Assembly: GCF_000772965.1 (NCBI RefSeq)
Contig: NZ_JPVQ01000016.1
Span: forward strand, 18,622 to 82,621
Length of the DNA stretch: 64,000 nt
Source: Ureibacillus massiliensis 4400831 = CIP 108448 = CCUG 49529
GTDB taxonomy: Bacteria > Bacillota > Bacilli > Bacillales_A > Planococcaceae
Reading direction: 5' to 3'
Below are positions 35,048 to 44,365 of this stretch, in pieces. Both the position numbers and the translations under genes were made by a program. The stretch's first letter is position 1. Each line of letters opens with the position of its first letter. The notes under the pieces are model-generated. The model was not told where the DNA came from and ran no database searches. It worked only from the letters and a program-made list of their open reading frames with translations.

Positions 35048-36436
35048 ATGAAAACGGTGGTTGTTGTTGGCGGAGGTATTACAGGGCTATGTACAATGCA
35101 CTACTTAACAAAAAAATTGAAAGAAAACAATGAGGAAGCCCGTCTAGTATTGATTGAAAAGAATTCATATCTAGGAGGCAAGATGCATTCCGTTTATGAA
35201 AAGGATTACATAATGGAAACAGGTGCTGATTCAATCGTGGCGCGACATCCCGGGGTTCTTGAGCTTATTCAGGAACTTCATTACGAATCAGAGGTTGTAT
35301 ATAACGAAACGGGTATCTCCTATATTCATACAAATAATAAATTACATGCCATCCCAGTAGGTTCTATTTTTGGTATACCGATGGATGAAGCGTCATTAAT
35401 GGCAAGTACATTAATATCCCCAGAAGGAAAAAAACGTGTATTACAGGATGCTGAAATTCCAAATACAAAGTTCACTAAAGAAAGTTCAATTGGAGAATTT
35501 CTAGAGTATTTTTTAGGAGAAGAAATTGTTAGGAAGCAAATAGCACCAGTGCTTGCGGGTGTTTATTCTGGGAACCTTTATGAATTATCGCTTAATTCCA
35601 CATTACCTTATTTAGTAGATTATAAAAATAATTATGGTAGCATCATGAAAGGTTTTGAAGCAAATCGAGAAAAATATGAAAGAGATGCAAATAGAAAATT
35701 TATTTCATTTAAAAAAGGTTTATCGGGATTTATCAATCAACTTGAGGACTCTTTACCTGAAGTAGAATTCATGAAAAATACTGTGACAGAACGTGTTACA
35801 AAGAATGGCAATGGATATGAGTTATCTTTTGAAAATGGGGAAAAAATTCAAGCAGATGTAGTAGTTTTAGCATGTCCAAATCAAGTCGTGCGTCAAGTAG
35901 TGGCTGATAGTGAAATTAATGAATTATTAAATCAATTTACAGATGCTTCTGCAATTACGATGTACTTAGGATTTGACTTACCTGACTCTATATTACCAGC
36001 AGATGGTACGGGATTTATCGTGTCCCACAATAGTGATTTAATATGTAATGCTTCTACTTGGACAAGTAGAAAATGGAAACATACATCTTCAAACGGTAAC
36101 CTACTCGTGCGACTTTTTTATAAAAGTAGTAACCCAAAATATGAAGAGTTAAAAGGAATGTCTGACGAGGAGTTAACGGAAGTTGCGCTACAAGATATTA
36201 AGCTTAGCTTAAACATAGAAGAAACACCAGCTGTAGTGAATATCCGAAAATGGATTGATGCAATGCCAAAATATGATCTTGCCCATAACGAGGCATTACA
36301 AAAAGTGCTCACTCAATTCGACGAGAAATTCCCAAACTTATTTATTGCAGGATGCTCTTATTTTGGAGTTGGAATCGGTGCATGTATTGAAAATGGCAAA
36401 AAAACAGCTGATAAAATATTCCAAGTAATTAAATAA
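35048..36436 (+). CDS. hemY: Coproporphyrinogen III oxidase HemY/CgoX
   Basis: An FAD-dependent heme-synthesis enzyme of about 462 residues. In Firmicutes it oxidises coproporphyrinogen III to coproporphyrin III. The dinucleotide fold VVVVGGGITGLCTMHYL opens the protein, followed by IEKNSYLGGKMHSV and the C-terminal FAD motif FIAGCSYFGVGIGACIENGKKTA, cited by GVGIGACI. ATG at 35048 is chosen over GTG 35042 because AAGGAG is eight bases upstream. The usual hemE and hemH neighbours are absent, so the gene is detached from its common operon. Confidence 0.93.
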   Translation: MKTVVVVGGGITGLCTMHYLTKKLKENNEEARLVLIEKNSYLGGKMHSVYEKDYIMETGADSIVARHPGVLELIQELHYESEVVYNETGISYIHTNNKLHAIPVGSIFGIPMDEASLMASTLISPEGKKRVLQDAEIPNTKFTKESSIGEFLEYFLGEEIVRKQIAPVLAGVYSGNLYELSLNSTLPYLVDYKNNYGSIMKGFEANREKYERDANRKFISFKKGLSGFINQLEDSLPEVEFMKNTVTERVTKNGNGYELSFENGEKIQADVVVLACPNQVVRQVVADSEINELLNQFTDASAITMYLGFDLPDSILPADGTGFIVSHNSDLICNASTWTSRKWKHTSSNGNLLVRLFYKSSNPKYEELKGMSDEELTEVALQDIKLSLNIEETPAVVNIRKWIDAMPKYDLAHNEALQKVLTQFDEKFPNLFIAGCSYFGVGIGACIENGKKTADKIFQVIK

Positions 36437-36464
36437 GAAAAGTCTAAAAAATTTGAATTAACTA

Positions 36465-36493
36465 TTGAAGATTTTTTCATTTTAAGATATGAT
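36465..36493 (+). promoter_or_regulatory. Promoter of the S-box leader
   Basis: TTGAAG at 36465-36470 and TATGAT at 36488-36493 with exactly 17 bp between, about 22 bp before the riboswitch. Confidence 0.75.
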
Positions 36494-36514
36494 TCAAACT
36501 AATCAAATAAAAAA

Positions 36515-36612
36515 TTCTTATCAAGAGAAGCAGAGGGAACTGGCCCGATGACGCTTCAGCAACCAACAGTTATGTATGGTGCTAAATCCAGCGGTTATCC
36601 GGAAGATAAGAA
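36515..36612 (+). ncRNA. SAM-I (S-box) riboswitch
   Basis: The leader has the S-box core: closing stem TTCTTATC (36515-36522) with GATAAGAA (36605-36612), then the conserved GAGGGAACTGGCCCGATGA, GCTTCAGCAACC and the GGTGCTAAATCC pieces. S-adenosylmethionine binding is known to favour the downstream terminator, so methionine genes are switched off when SAM is plentiful. The regulated genes here are yitJ and metH. Confidence 0.96.
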
Positions 36613-36632
36613 GGAATTCATATAGCTATGTT

Positions 36633-36665
36633 AAGCCTTCTTTCTATAAGAAGGCTTTTATTTTT
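36633..36665 (+). terminator. S-box expression-platform terminator
   Basis: Perfect 9-bp stem AAGCCTTCT/AGAAGGCTT followed by TTATTTTTAT, directly after the aptamer. Confidence 0.92.
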
Positions 36666-36688
36666 ATATAAGGGGAAGGGATTGGAAT

Positions 36689-38533
36689 ATGGGATTACGT
36701 GAAGCGCTACAAACAAAAGTACTGACAGCAGATGGGGCAATGGGGACTCTTTTATATTCTTATGGACTGGATTATTGTCATGAAGAAATGAATCTTACTA
36801 GACCTGAGTTAATTGAAAAGATTCATAGTGAATATATAGCAGCGGGTGCAGATGTTATTCAGACAAATACTTATGGTGCAAATGCGATAAAGCTAGCGCG
36901 CTATGGATTAGAATCTCAAGTCAAAGAAATTAATGAAGCAGCGATAAAGATAGCGAAAAAAGCAGTTCAATCAGGTGATCAATTTATTATTGGATCAATT
37001 GGAGGAATTCTAGGTGTTCGTAAAAGTGATACAACGTTAAACGAAATCTTAACTACTGTCCGAGAACAAGCTGAAATACTAATAGATGGTCAAATTGATG
37101 GTATTTTACTTGAAACCTACTATGATTTTGAAGAGTTAACAGAAACACTTAAACTTCTTCGAACGATGACGGACATACCAATCATCGCGCAAGTATCAAT
37201 GTCAGAGCCTGGAGTATTATTAAATGGAATTAAATTAAATGATGCACTTTTGGAACTTGAAAATATCGGTGCAGATATTGTAGGAGTAAATTGCCGACTG
37301 GGCCCTTATCATACAATACAAGCATTAGAAACAGTTGAATTACCAAAAAAGGCTTATTTGTCAGCATACCCAAATGCATCATTGTTAGATATTGAGGAGG
37401 GTCGCGTAATTTATGAATCTGAAGTAGATTATTTTGCACGAGCGGCACTTGAACTGCGCAACCAAGGTGTTCGATTAATCGGTGGGTGCTGTGGAACAAC
37501 TCCAAAACATATTGAAGCGGTAAAAAAACAATTAAGTAATCTTAAACCAATCGAACAAAAACGAACGAAGCCCGAGAAAGAAGTACTTATTCGAGAGCCA
37601 GAGCCAAGAAATACAGAACCCCTTCATGAAAAAGTTAAACGAGAACGTTCTGTTATTATCGAGCTCGATACACCACGTCATTTAGAAGTGGATGCTTTTG
37701 TAGAAGGTGCGAAGGTTTTATACAAAGAAGGCGCGGATATTATTATGATGGCGGATAATTCATTAGCATCTCCAAGAGTAAGTAATATTGCAATGGGTGC
37801 AATTTTAAAGCAACACGGTATTCGTTCGATGCCACACATAACATGTCGCGACCGAAATTTAATCGGATTGCAATCGCATCTAATGGGCTTAAATGCATTA
37901 GAACTCCACGATATTTTAGCTGTTACAGGAGATCCAACGAAAGTAGGAGACTTCCCAGGTGCAACAAGTGTGTACGATGTTTCTTCAATGGAATTAATTA
38001 CACTAATTAAGCAGCTAAATGAGGGGATTTCCTTTTCTGGTAAAGCTCTTCGTAAAAAAGCTAATTTTTCAGTGGCGGCAGCATTTAATCCGAATGTCCG
38101 TGTATTAGATAGAGCGGTAAGTAGATTAGAGAAAAAAATAGAGCATGGAGCAGATTATTTTATTTCCCAGCCGGTATATTCCAAGGAAAAAATAGTAGAA
38201 ATCTATGAAGCGACGAGAGAATTGGAGGCACCTATTTATATAGGGATTATGCCGCTGACAAGCTTTAGAAGTGCGGAGTTTTTACATCATGAAGTACCAG
38301 GAATCAAGCTTTCTGATGAAGTGCTAGAAAGAATGAAAGCATGTGATGGCGATAAAGATCGCGAAGCAGAAGAAGGAATAGCAATAGCGAAAGAATTACT
38401 CGATACGGCGACACAATATTTTAATGGTATCTATTTAATCACACCATTTTTACGATACGATTTTACTTTACAATTGATGCAATATATTAAACAACTCGAC
38501 GAAGAGACAAAAGGGGTAAAAGTAAATGGTTAA
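36689..38533 (+). CDS. yitJ: Bifunctional homocysteine S-methyltransferase / methylenetetrahydrofolate reductase
   Basis: A 614-residue fusion. Residues 1 to about 290 are a zinc-dependent homocysteine methyltransferase domain, with Cys202 in VNCRLGP and Cys267-Cys268 in GGCCGTTP as ligands. From about 325 to the end is an FAD-dependent methylenetetrahydrofolate reductase domain (ELDTPRHLE, LAVTGDPTKVGDFPGA, YFISQPVY). It supplies 5-methyltetrahydrofolate to MetH, whose gene overlaps it by 8 bp. Both are under the S-box upstream. AGGGGAAGGG precedes the ATG. Confidence 0.96.
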   Translation: MGLREALQTKVLTADGAMGTLLYSYGLDYCHEEMNLTRPELIEKIHSEYIAAGADVIQTNTYGANAIKLARYGLESQVKEINEAAIKIAKKAVQSGDQFIIGSIGGILGVRKSDTTLNEILTTVREQAEILIDGQIDGILLETYYDFEELTETLKLLRTMTDIPIIAQVSMSEPGVLLNGIKLNDALLELENIGADIVGVNCRLGPYHTIQALETVELPKKAYLSAYPNASLLDIEEGRVIYESEVDYFARAALELRNQGVRLIGGCCGTTPKHIEAVKKQLSNLKPIEQKRTKPEKEVLIREPEPRNTEPLHEKVKRERSVIIELDTPRHLEVDAFVEGAKVLYKEGADIIMMADNSLASPRVSNIAMGAILKQHGIRSMPHITCRDRNLIGLQSHLMGLNALELHDILAVTGDPTKVGDFPGATSVYDVSSMELITLIKQLNEGISFSGKALRKKANFSVAAAFNPNVRVLDRAVSRLEKKIEHGADYFISQPVYSKEKIVEIYEATRELEAPIYIGIMPLTSFRSAEFLHHEVPGIKLSDEVLERMKACDGDKDREAEEGIAIAKELLDTATQYFNGIYLITPFLRYDFTLQLMQYIKQLDEETKGVKVNG

Positions 38534-41500
38534 CCATCTGATAGAAGAACAATTAAAAAAGCGCATATTAATTATCGATGGTGCAATGGGTACGATGTTG
38601 CAACGTGAGAATCTAACAGCGGAGGATTTCGGTGGAGAAGCACTAGAGGGGTGTAATGAAAATTTAGTCCTGACTCGACCAGATGTCTTAACAAATATCC
38701 ATCGAGCGTATTTAGAATCAGGTGCGGACATTATTTGTACAAATACTTTTGGTGGAACTCCCCTCGTATTAAACGAATATGGATTAGGCTATAAAGCAGA
38801 GGAAATAAATAAACGAGCAGTTCAGTTAGCGAAGCAGGCAGTTCTGGAATTTTCCACTGATGAATGGCCTCGATTTGTAGCAGGCGCCATAGGTCCTACG
38901 ACAAAGACTCTTTCTGTTACAGGGGGGATTTCCTTCGATGAGTTATTAGACAATTTTTATGTTCAAGCAAAGGCTTTAGTAGAAGCAGGAGCAGACCTTT
39001 TATTACTGGAAACAAGTCAAGATATGCTGAATGTCAAAGCGGCTACTCTAGGTGTGAAGCGTGCATTTGAGGAGACAGGAAAGACATTGCCAATCATGGT
39101 CTCTGCGACAATAGAACCAATGGGAACAACATTAGCTGGGCAAACAATCGAAGCCTTTTATATTTCGATAGAACATATTAAGCCCCTTTCCATTGGACTA
39201 AACTGTGCAACGGGTCCTGAATTTATGACAGATCATATCCGTTCATTATCAGAGCTAGCAACGAGTTATGTTAGCTGTTATCCGAATGCCGGATTACCAG
39301 ATGAAGAAGGTTGTTATCATGAGACGCCTGATTCGTTATCAAAAAAATTGAGAGGGTTTGCTGAAAAAGGGTGGTTGAATATTGTCGGTGGCTGCTGTGG
39401 TACAACCCCTGATCATATACAAGCAATTCGTGAAGCAGTGAGTGGATATTCACCGCGAAAATTACAAAGCAAAACCCATGGACATGTTGTTTCTGGAATT
39501 GATCCACTTCAGTATGATGATTCAATGAGACCGTTATTTATTGGGGAACGTACGAATGTTATTGGTTCCCGGAAATTCAAACAATTAATCATTGATGGGA
39601 AATTTGAGGAAGCGGCTGAAATTGCTAGAGCACAAGTGAAAAATGGTGCACATGTAATTGATATTTGTCTTGCGAATCCTGATCGCGATGAGCTAGATGA
39701 CATGAAAAACTTCATGCAAGAAGTGGTGAAAAAAGTAAAAGTACCATTAGTGATTGACTCGACAGATGAAAAAGTGATTGAGGAAGCATTGAAGTACTGC
39801 CAAGGGAAGGCCATTATCAACTCGATTAACTTAGAAGATGGAGAAGAACGATTTGATGCAGTAATGCCGATTGTGAAGAAATACGGTGCATCAGTTGTTG
39901 TAGGAACAATTGATGAACAAGGTATGGCTGTTACAAGAGACCGTAAATTAGAGGTAGCAGAACGTTCGTATCAGTTGTTAACAGAAAAGTGGGAACTAGC
40001 TCCTGAGGATATCATCTTTGACCCTCTTGTGTTCCCAGTTGGTACAGGCGACGAGCAATATATTGGAGCGGCTGAAGAGACAATCGAAGGAATTCGTATG
40101 ATAAAGGAAAAATTACCGAACACGTTAACAGTATTAGGAGTAAGTAATGTTTCCTTTGGATTACCACCTGTTGGGCGTGAAATATTGAATGCAGTATTCT
40201 TATACCATTGCACACAAGCTGGATTAGATTATGCAATTGTCAATACAGAGAAATTAGAGCGATATGCATCTATTCCTGAAGAAGAAATCAAATTAGCAAA
40301 CGACTTAATTTTTAATACAAATGATGAAACGCTAGCGATATTTACAGATTTTTATAGAGGTAAAAAGAAAGAACAAAAGGTTATAACACTCCCGGATACA
40401 GTTGAAGAACGTTTAGCCTATTACATCGTGGAAGGAACAAAGGAAGGGCTTATTCCAGATTTAGAAAAAGCGATGGATCTATTTGATACACCACTAGATA
40501 TCATTAATGGCCCGTTAATGCAAGGCATGGCAGAGGTCGGTCGCCTCTTTAACGATAATCAGTTAATTGTTGCTGAAGTATTGCAAAGTGCAGGGGTTAT
40601 GAAAGCAGCTGTAGCGCATTTAGAACAATATATGGAGAAATCCGAAGACAGTTCAGGGAAAGGGAAGGTCCTCCTTGCAACAGTAAAAGGCGATGTTCAT
40701 GATATTGGAAAGAACCTTGTAGATATTATTTTAAGTAACAATGGCTTTAAGGTGGTTGATTTAGGCATTAAAGTAACACCATCTGAGCTGATAGAAGCAA
40801 TCAGGAAAGAGAAGCCTGATATTGTAGGACTTTCAGGGCTACTAGTTAAATCTGCACAGCAAATGGTAACGACAGCACAGGATTTTAAGGATGCAGGTAT
40901 AGAATTACCTATTTTAGTTGGTGGTGCAGCGTTATCAAAACGATTTACAGAAACAAAAATTGCTGCAGAATATAATGGACCGGTTGTCTATTCAAAGGAT
41001 GCAATGCAAGGGTTAGACCATGCGAACCGTTTAATGAGCGAATCGGAACGTGAATTATTAATAAAAGAGCTTAGAGACTCACAAGAAAAAAGATTAATTG
41101 CTGATGCAAAGCGTGCTGAACGGCCTGAAAAAATAGTCACTGAAAAAATAGCTAGAACTGTTCAGGATGCACAGGTGTTCAAACCAAAAGATTTAGTTCA
41201 ACATGTGACGAAAAACTATTCAGTTGCTCACCTTCATCCATATGTAAATATGAGAACATTAATTGGACATCACTTAGGGTATAAAGGGAATGTTGAAAAG
41301 GCATTAATCGAAAAAGAGGATCGAGCGCTTCAATTATATGATTTAGTTAATAGCTATTTAAATGCGGATTTATTAAAACCGTCTGGCATGTATCAATTTT
41401 TCCCAGCTCAAGCTGATGGAGATGACGTTGTTATTTATAGCCCAGAGGATTGCAAAACGGAAATAGAAAGATTCTGCTTCCCACGTCAAAAAAGTGCACC

Positions 41501-41957
41501 ATTTTTATGTTTATCCGATTTCTTAAAACCAGTGGAGAGTGGGGAAATGGATTATGTTGCATTAATGGTCGTAACAGCAGGACATGGTGTTCGACAAGTA
41601 GCTGACGAATTAAAAGAACAAGGTAAGTTTTTAGAGAGCCATGCGTTACATGCGACAGCCTTAGAACTTGCAGAAGGCTTTGCAGAACGTTTACATCAAG
41701 AAATTCGTGATGCATGGGGGTTCCCAGATGCGGTAGACTTTACGATGCGTGATCGTTTTGCAGCGAAATATCAGGGTCAACGTTTTTCGTTTGGATATCC
41801 AGCTTGCCCGAATTTAGAGGATCAAGAAAAGTTATTTAAACTACTAAAACCCGAACAAATAGGAGTTCACTTAACTGATGGATTTATGATGGAACCTGAA
41901 GCAAGTGTGTCGGCAATTGTGTTCGCTCATCCGGATGCTCGATATTTCAATGTTTAA
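38526..41957 (+). CDS. metH: Cobalamin-dependent methionine synthase
   Basis: A 1143-residue modular enzyme making methionine from homocysteine and 5-methyltetrahydrofolate. Order: homocysteine domain (LNCATGP and GGCCGTTP zinc cysteines, to about 320), pterin domain (FIGERTNVIGSRKF, about 340-610), and B12 cap plus Rossmann domain (about 640-870). In the Rossmann domain the lower axial motif is GDVHDIGKN, Asp723-His725-Gly728. The last part is the SAM-binding activation domain (about 900-1143). All four modules are intact. Translation is coupled to yitJ through the 8-bp overlap. Cobalamin must be made or imported elsewhere in the genome. Confidence 0.97.
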   Translation: MVNHLIEEQLKKRILIIDGAMGTMLQRENLTAEDFGGEALEGCNENLVLTRPDVLTNIHRAYLESGADIICTNTFGGTPLVLNEYGLGYKAEEINKRAVQLAKQAVLEFSTDEWPRFVAGAIGPTTKTLSVTGGISFDELLDNFYVQAKALVEAGADLLLLETSQDMLNVKAATLGVKRAFEETGKTLPIMVSATIEPMGTTLAGQTIEAFYISIEHIKPLSIGLNCATGPEFMTDHIRSLSELATSYVSCYPNAGLPDEEGCYHETPDSLSKKLRGFAEKGWLNIVGGCCGTTPDHIQAIREAVSGYSPRKLQSKTHGHVVSGIDPLQYDDSMRPLFIGERTNVIGSRKFKQLIIDGKFEEAAEIARAQVKNGAHVIDICLANPDRDELDDMKNFMQEVVKKVKVPLVIDSTDEKVIEEALKYCQGKAIINSINLEDGEERFDAVMPIVKKYGASVVVGTIDEQGMAVTRDRKLEVAERSYQLLTEKWELAPEDIIFDPLVFPVGTGDEQYIGAAEETIEGIRMIKEKLPNTLTVLGVSNVSFGLPPVGREILNAVFLYHCTQAGLDYAIVNTEKLERYASIPEEEIKLANDLIFNTNDETLAIFTDFYRGKKKEQKVITLPDTVEERLAYYIVEGTKEGLIPDLEKAMDLFDTPLDIINGPLMQGMAEVGRLFNDNQLIVAEVLQSAGVMKAAVAHLEQYMEKSEDSSGKGKVLLATVKGDVHDIGKNLVDIILSNNGFKVVDLGIKVTPSELIEAIRKEKPDIVGLSGLLVKSAQQMVTTAQDFKDAGIELPILVGGAALSKRFTETKIAAEYNGPVVYSKDAMQGLDHANRLMSESERELLIKELRDSQEKRLIADAKRAERPEKIVTEKIARTVQDAQVFKPKDLVQHVTKNYSVAHLHPYVNMRTLIGHHLGYKGNVEKALIEKEDRALQLYDLVNSYLNADLLKPSGMYQFFPAQADGDDVVIYSPEDCKTEIERFCFPRQKSAPFLCLSDFLKPVESGEMDYVALMVVTAGHGVRQVADELKEQGKFLESHALHATALELAEGFAERLHQEIRDAWGFPDAVDFTMRDRFAAKYQGQRFSFGYPACPNLEDQEKLFKLLKPEQIGVHLTDGFMMEPEASVSAIVFAHPDARYFNV

Positions 41958-42018
41958 AAACAATAAATTAGAAAATACCGTTAGAGCTGATAACAAAGAT
42001 TTTTAATTATAGGTAAAT

Positions 42019-42053
42019 GAGACGTCTTTCTGGAATGAGGACGTCTCTTTTTT
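42019..42053 (+). terminator. Terminator after metH
   Basis: Perfect 8-bp stem GAGACGTC/GACGTCTC followed by six T. Confidence 0.88.
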
Positions 42054-42299
42054 CATTGTCCAAAAATACTTGTTAATAAAATCACTTGTAAGAACATTAT
42101 GTCATAATTGGTCTCTTCCTTATTTCCTTAGTACTGAAAAAGTGAATATGAACTAGAGTAAGATACCCATTTTCTTGTCGTTATTTGGTGTTTAAATCTA
42201 TACATAAAATGAAAATTTACAAGAATATATTAAGTAAACATCATAGACGTTGAGAATTGAATACTTTTTCGCTATGCGAACTATTAAAGGAGGGAGCAT
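42054..42299 (+). promoter_or_regulatory. Leader region of the second transporter-ATPase operon
   Basis: With the metH terminator this makes a gene-free gap of about 340 bp. A possible promoter is TTGTCG (42175-42180) with TATACA (42199-42204) at 18-bp spacing. I see no riboswitch or other structured element. Confidence 0.35.
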
Positions 42300-43292
42300 A
42301 TGAGTGTATTGGATGTAGTTTTAAAGGTAGACGAATTGCATACTTCTTTTAAAACAACCTCGGGATATGTTCCATCGGTAAACGGTGTATCCCTTCAGGT
42401 GAAAAAGGGTGAAACATTAGCTGTTGTAGGGGAATCGGGTTCCGGAAAAAGTGTCACCGCTCTTTCAATAATGGGATTAATCGAAAAAACAGGTGTAATC
42501 GAAAAGGGTAGCATCCAATTGGAGGATAAGGAATTAACCAAAATAAAAGAAAAAGAGTATCGAAAAATAAGAGGAAACGAGATTGCGATGATCTTCCAGG
42601 AGCCTCTTACTTCTCTTAATCCTTTATTTACAATTGGCAATCAAATCGGGGAATCTATCCGATTACATCAGGGGCTCGATAAAAATGAAACAAAACAAAA
42701 GGTGATTGAGTTATTAAATCATGTTGGTATTCCGAGAGCTGAAAAAATTTATTATAGCTATCCTCATACATTGAGCGGTGGTATGCGTCAGCGTGTCATG
42801 ATTGCGATGGCTTTATCCTGTAAACCAAAATTGCTAATCGCAGATGAGCCAACTACAGCATTAGACGTTACGATTCAAGCTCAAATTTTAGAGCTAATGA
42901 AAAATCTGAAAAAAGAAAACCAGACTGCGATTTTGTTAATCACCCATGATTTAGGAGTTGTTGCTGAGATGGCTGATCATGTGGCGGTAATGTATGCAGG
43001 TCAAATCGTAGAATATACAAATGTATTCAGTTTATTTAAGAGTCCAAAACATCCATATACGAAAGGTTTACTGAATAGTACACCTAAACTATATGAAAAG
43101 CATGAGCAGCTAGAATCGATTAAAGGAACTGTACCATCGCCGACTGCCATGCCAAAGGGATGTAGATTTAATCCGCGTTGCCCATTTGCGATGGAGAAAT
43201 GCTATGAAGAAAATCCACCGTTAATCCAATTTGAACCTCAGCATTTTACACGTTGTTGGTTAGTGGATGAAGGAGGCGAGCTAAATGAATGA
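42300..43292 (+). CDS. Peptide ABC transporter ATPase, OppD/DppD type (second copy)
   Basis: A 330-residue ATPase closely resembling the OppD-type protein at 14556. Walker A is GESGSGKSV, signature LSGGMRQRV, and Walker [13 protein letters not shown] with H-loop [10 protein letters not shown]. The C-terminal GCRFNPRC...C segment is also present. AAAGGAGGGAGC gives a strong ribosome site. It overlaps the next ATPase by 8 bp. No permease or binding protein gene is in this operon, so it must serve membrane subunits encoded elsewhere, perhaps those at 19015-20847. Confidence 0.9.
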   Translation: MSVLDVVLKVDELHTSFKTTSGYVPSVNGVSLQVKKGETLAVVGESGSGKSVTALSIMGLIEKTGVIEKGSIQLEDKELTKIKEKEYRKIRGNEIAMIFQEPLTSLNPLFTIGNQIGESIRLHQGLDKNETKQKVIELLNHVGIPRAEKIYYSYPHTLSGGMRQRVMIAMALSCKPKLLIADEPTTALDVTIQAQILELMKNLKKENQTAILLITHDLGVVAEMADHVAVMYAGQIVEYTNVFSLFKSPKHPYTKGLLNSTPKLYEKHEQLESIKGTVPSPTAMPKGCRFNPRCPFAMEKCYEENPPLIQFEPQHFTRCWLVDEGGELNE

Positions 43293-44289
43293 TCAAAACA
43301 TTCTATTAGAAGTAAAAGGGCTTGCTAAATATTTTGAAACAAAAGAGGGATTTACTTCAAAAAAATATTTAAAAGCAGTAGATGACATTAGTTTTCAAGT
43401 TTATGAGGGAGAAACTCTTGGCATTGTTGGAGAGTCAGGCTGTGGGAAATCAACCACGGGGAACTTACTCATCCATTTGCTCGAAAAAACGAAGGGCACC
43501 ATTATCTTTAATGGAAAAAATTTTGACGACCTAACAAAGGAAGAACTAAGAAATTTACGATCAGATATACAAATGGTATTTCAAGATCCGTTTTCTTCTC
43601 TAAATCCAAGAATGCGAGTGAAGGACATAATTGCAGAACCTATTCGAACGCATACGAAAAAATCAAAAAAAGAAATTAATCAAGAAGTGACTGAGTTAAT
43701 GAAGGCGGTAGGATTAGACGTATCCTATCTTAATCGATATCCCCATGAGTTTAGTGGAGGGCAACGTCAAAGAATTGGAATTGCGAGAGCTATTGCATTA
43801 AGACCAAAACTAATTATTTGTGATGAACCGGTTTCTGCTTTAGATGTATCCATACAAGCGCAAATATTAAATTTATTAATCAGGCTTCAAAAGGATTATA
43901 ACTTAACATTTATTTTTATTGCCCATGGTATACCAGCAGTAAAATATATTAGCGATCGGATTGCTGTCATGTATCTTGGGAAAATCGTTGAGATTACAAC
44001 AAAAGATCAGCTGTTTGAAAAGCCGCTACACCCATATACGGTTAGCTTGGTTTCTGCTGTTCCACTACCTGATCCAACAGTACGTGATCAGCGAGAAAGA
44101 ATGATATTAGAAGGTGATGTACCTTCGAATGTGGACATTCCTACTGGCTGTAGATTTCATACAAGATGTCCTTTTGCAACAGAGTTATGTAAAAAGGAAG
44201 AGCCTGAATTAGTAGAATTTGAAACAGGTCACGAGGTAGCGTGCTTTTATCCATTGGACGGAAGAAAGACAGAAATAGTTTTTCAGTGA
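43285..44289 (+). CDS. Peptide ABC transporter ATPase, OppF/DppF type (second copy)
   Basis: A 334-residue partner ATPase. Walker A is [10 protein letters not shown]-loop MVFQDPFSSLNPRM, signature FSGGQRQRI and Walker B LIICDEPVSALD. The H-loop reads FIFIAHGIPAVKYI: the histidine is kept, but the usual following Asp-Leu is Gly-Ile. The C-terminal GCRFHTRC...C motif is present. Its stop codon lies inside a perfect hairpin at 44284-44310. It is followed 76 bp later by an M20 peptidase gene. Confidence 0.9.
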   Translation: MNDQNILLEVKGLAKYFETKEGFTSKKYLKAVDDISFQVYEGETLGIVGESGCGKSTTGNLLIHLLEKTKGTIIFNGKNFDDLTKEELRNLRSDIQMVFQDPFSSLNPRMRVKDIIAEPIRTHTKKSKKEINQEVTELMKAVGLDVSYLNRYPHEFSGGQRQRIGIARAIALRPKLIICDEPVSALDVSIQAQILNLLIRLQKDYNLTFIFIAHGIPAVKYISDRIAVMYLGKIVEITTKDQLFEKPLHPYTVSLVSAVPLPDPTVRDQRERMILEGDVPSNVDIPTGCRFHTRCPFATELCKKEEPELVEFETGHEVACFYPLDGRKTEIVFQ

Positions 44290-44310
44290 GGGTTTTCATA
44301 ATCCTCACTG
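44284..44310 (+). other. Hairpin at the end of the second OppF-type gene
   Basis: Perfect 8-bp stem CAGTGAGG/CCTCACTG enclosing the stop codon. No T run follows, so it may be an mRNA processing or stability element and not a terminator. Confidence 0.45.
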
Positions 44311-44365
44311 ATTCACATATGACTAATACTAACTAGATTAGCAAAAATGGAAAGGAAATGATGGA

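Noticed and set aside
42300..44289. The second OppD/OppF pair as a recent duplication of the first
   Set aside because: They share motifs and order, but the sequences differ clearly outside the motifs, and the flanking genes differ. An old paralogue or separate acquisition is more likely.
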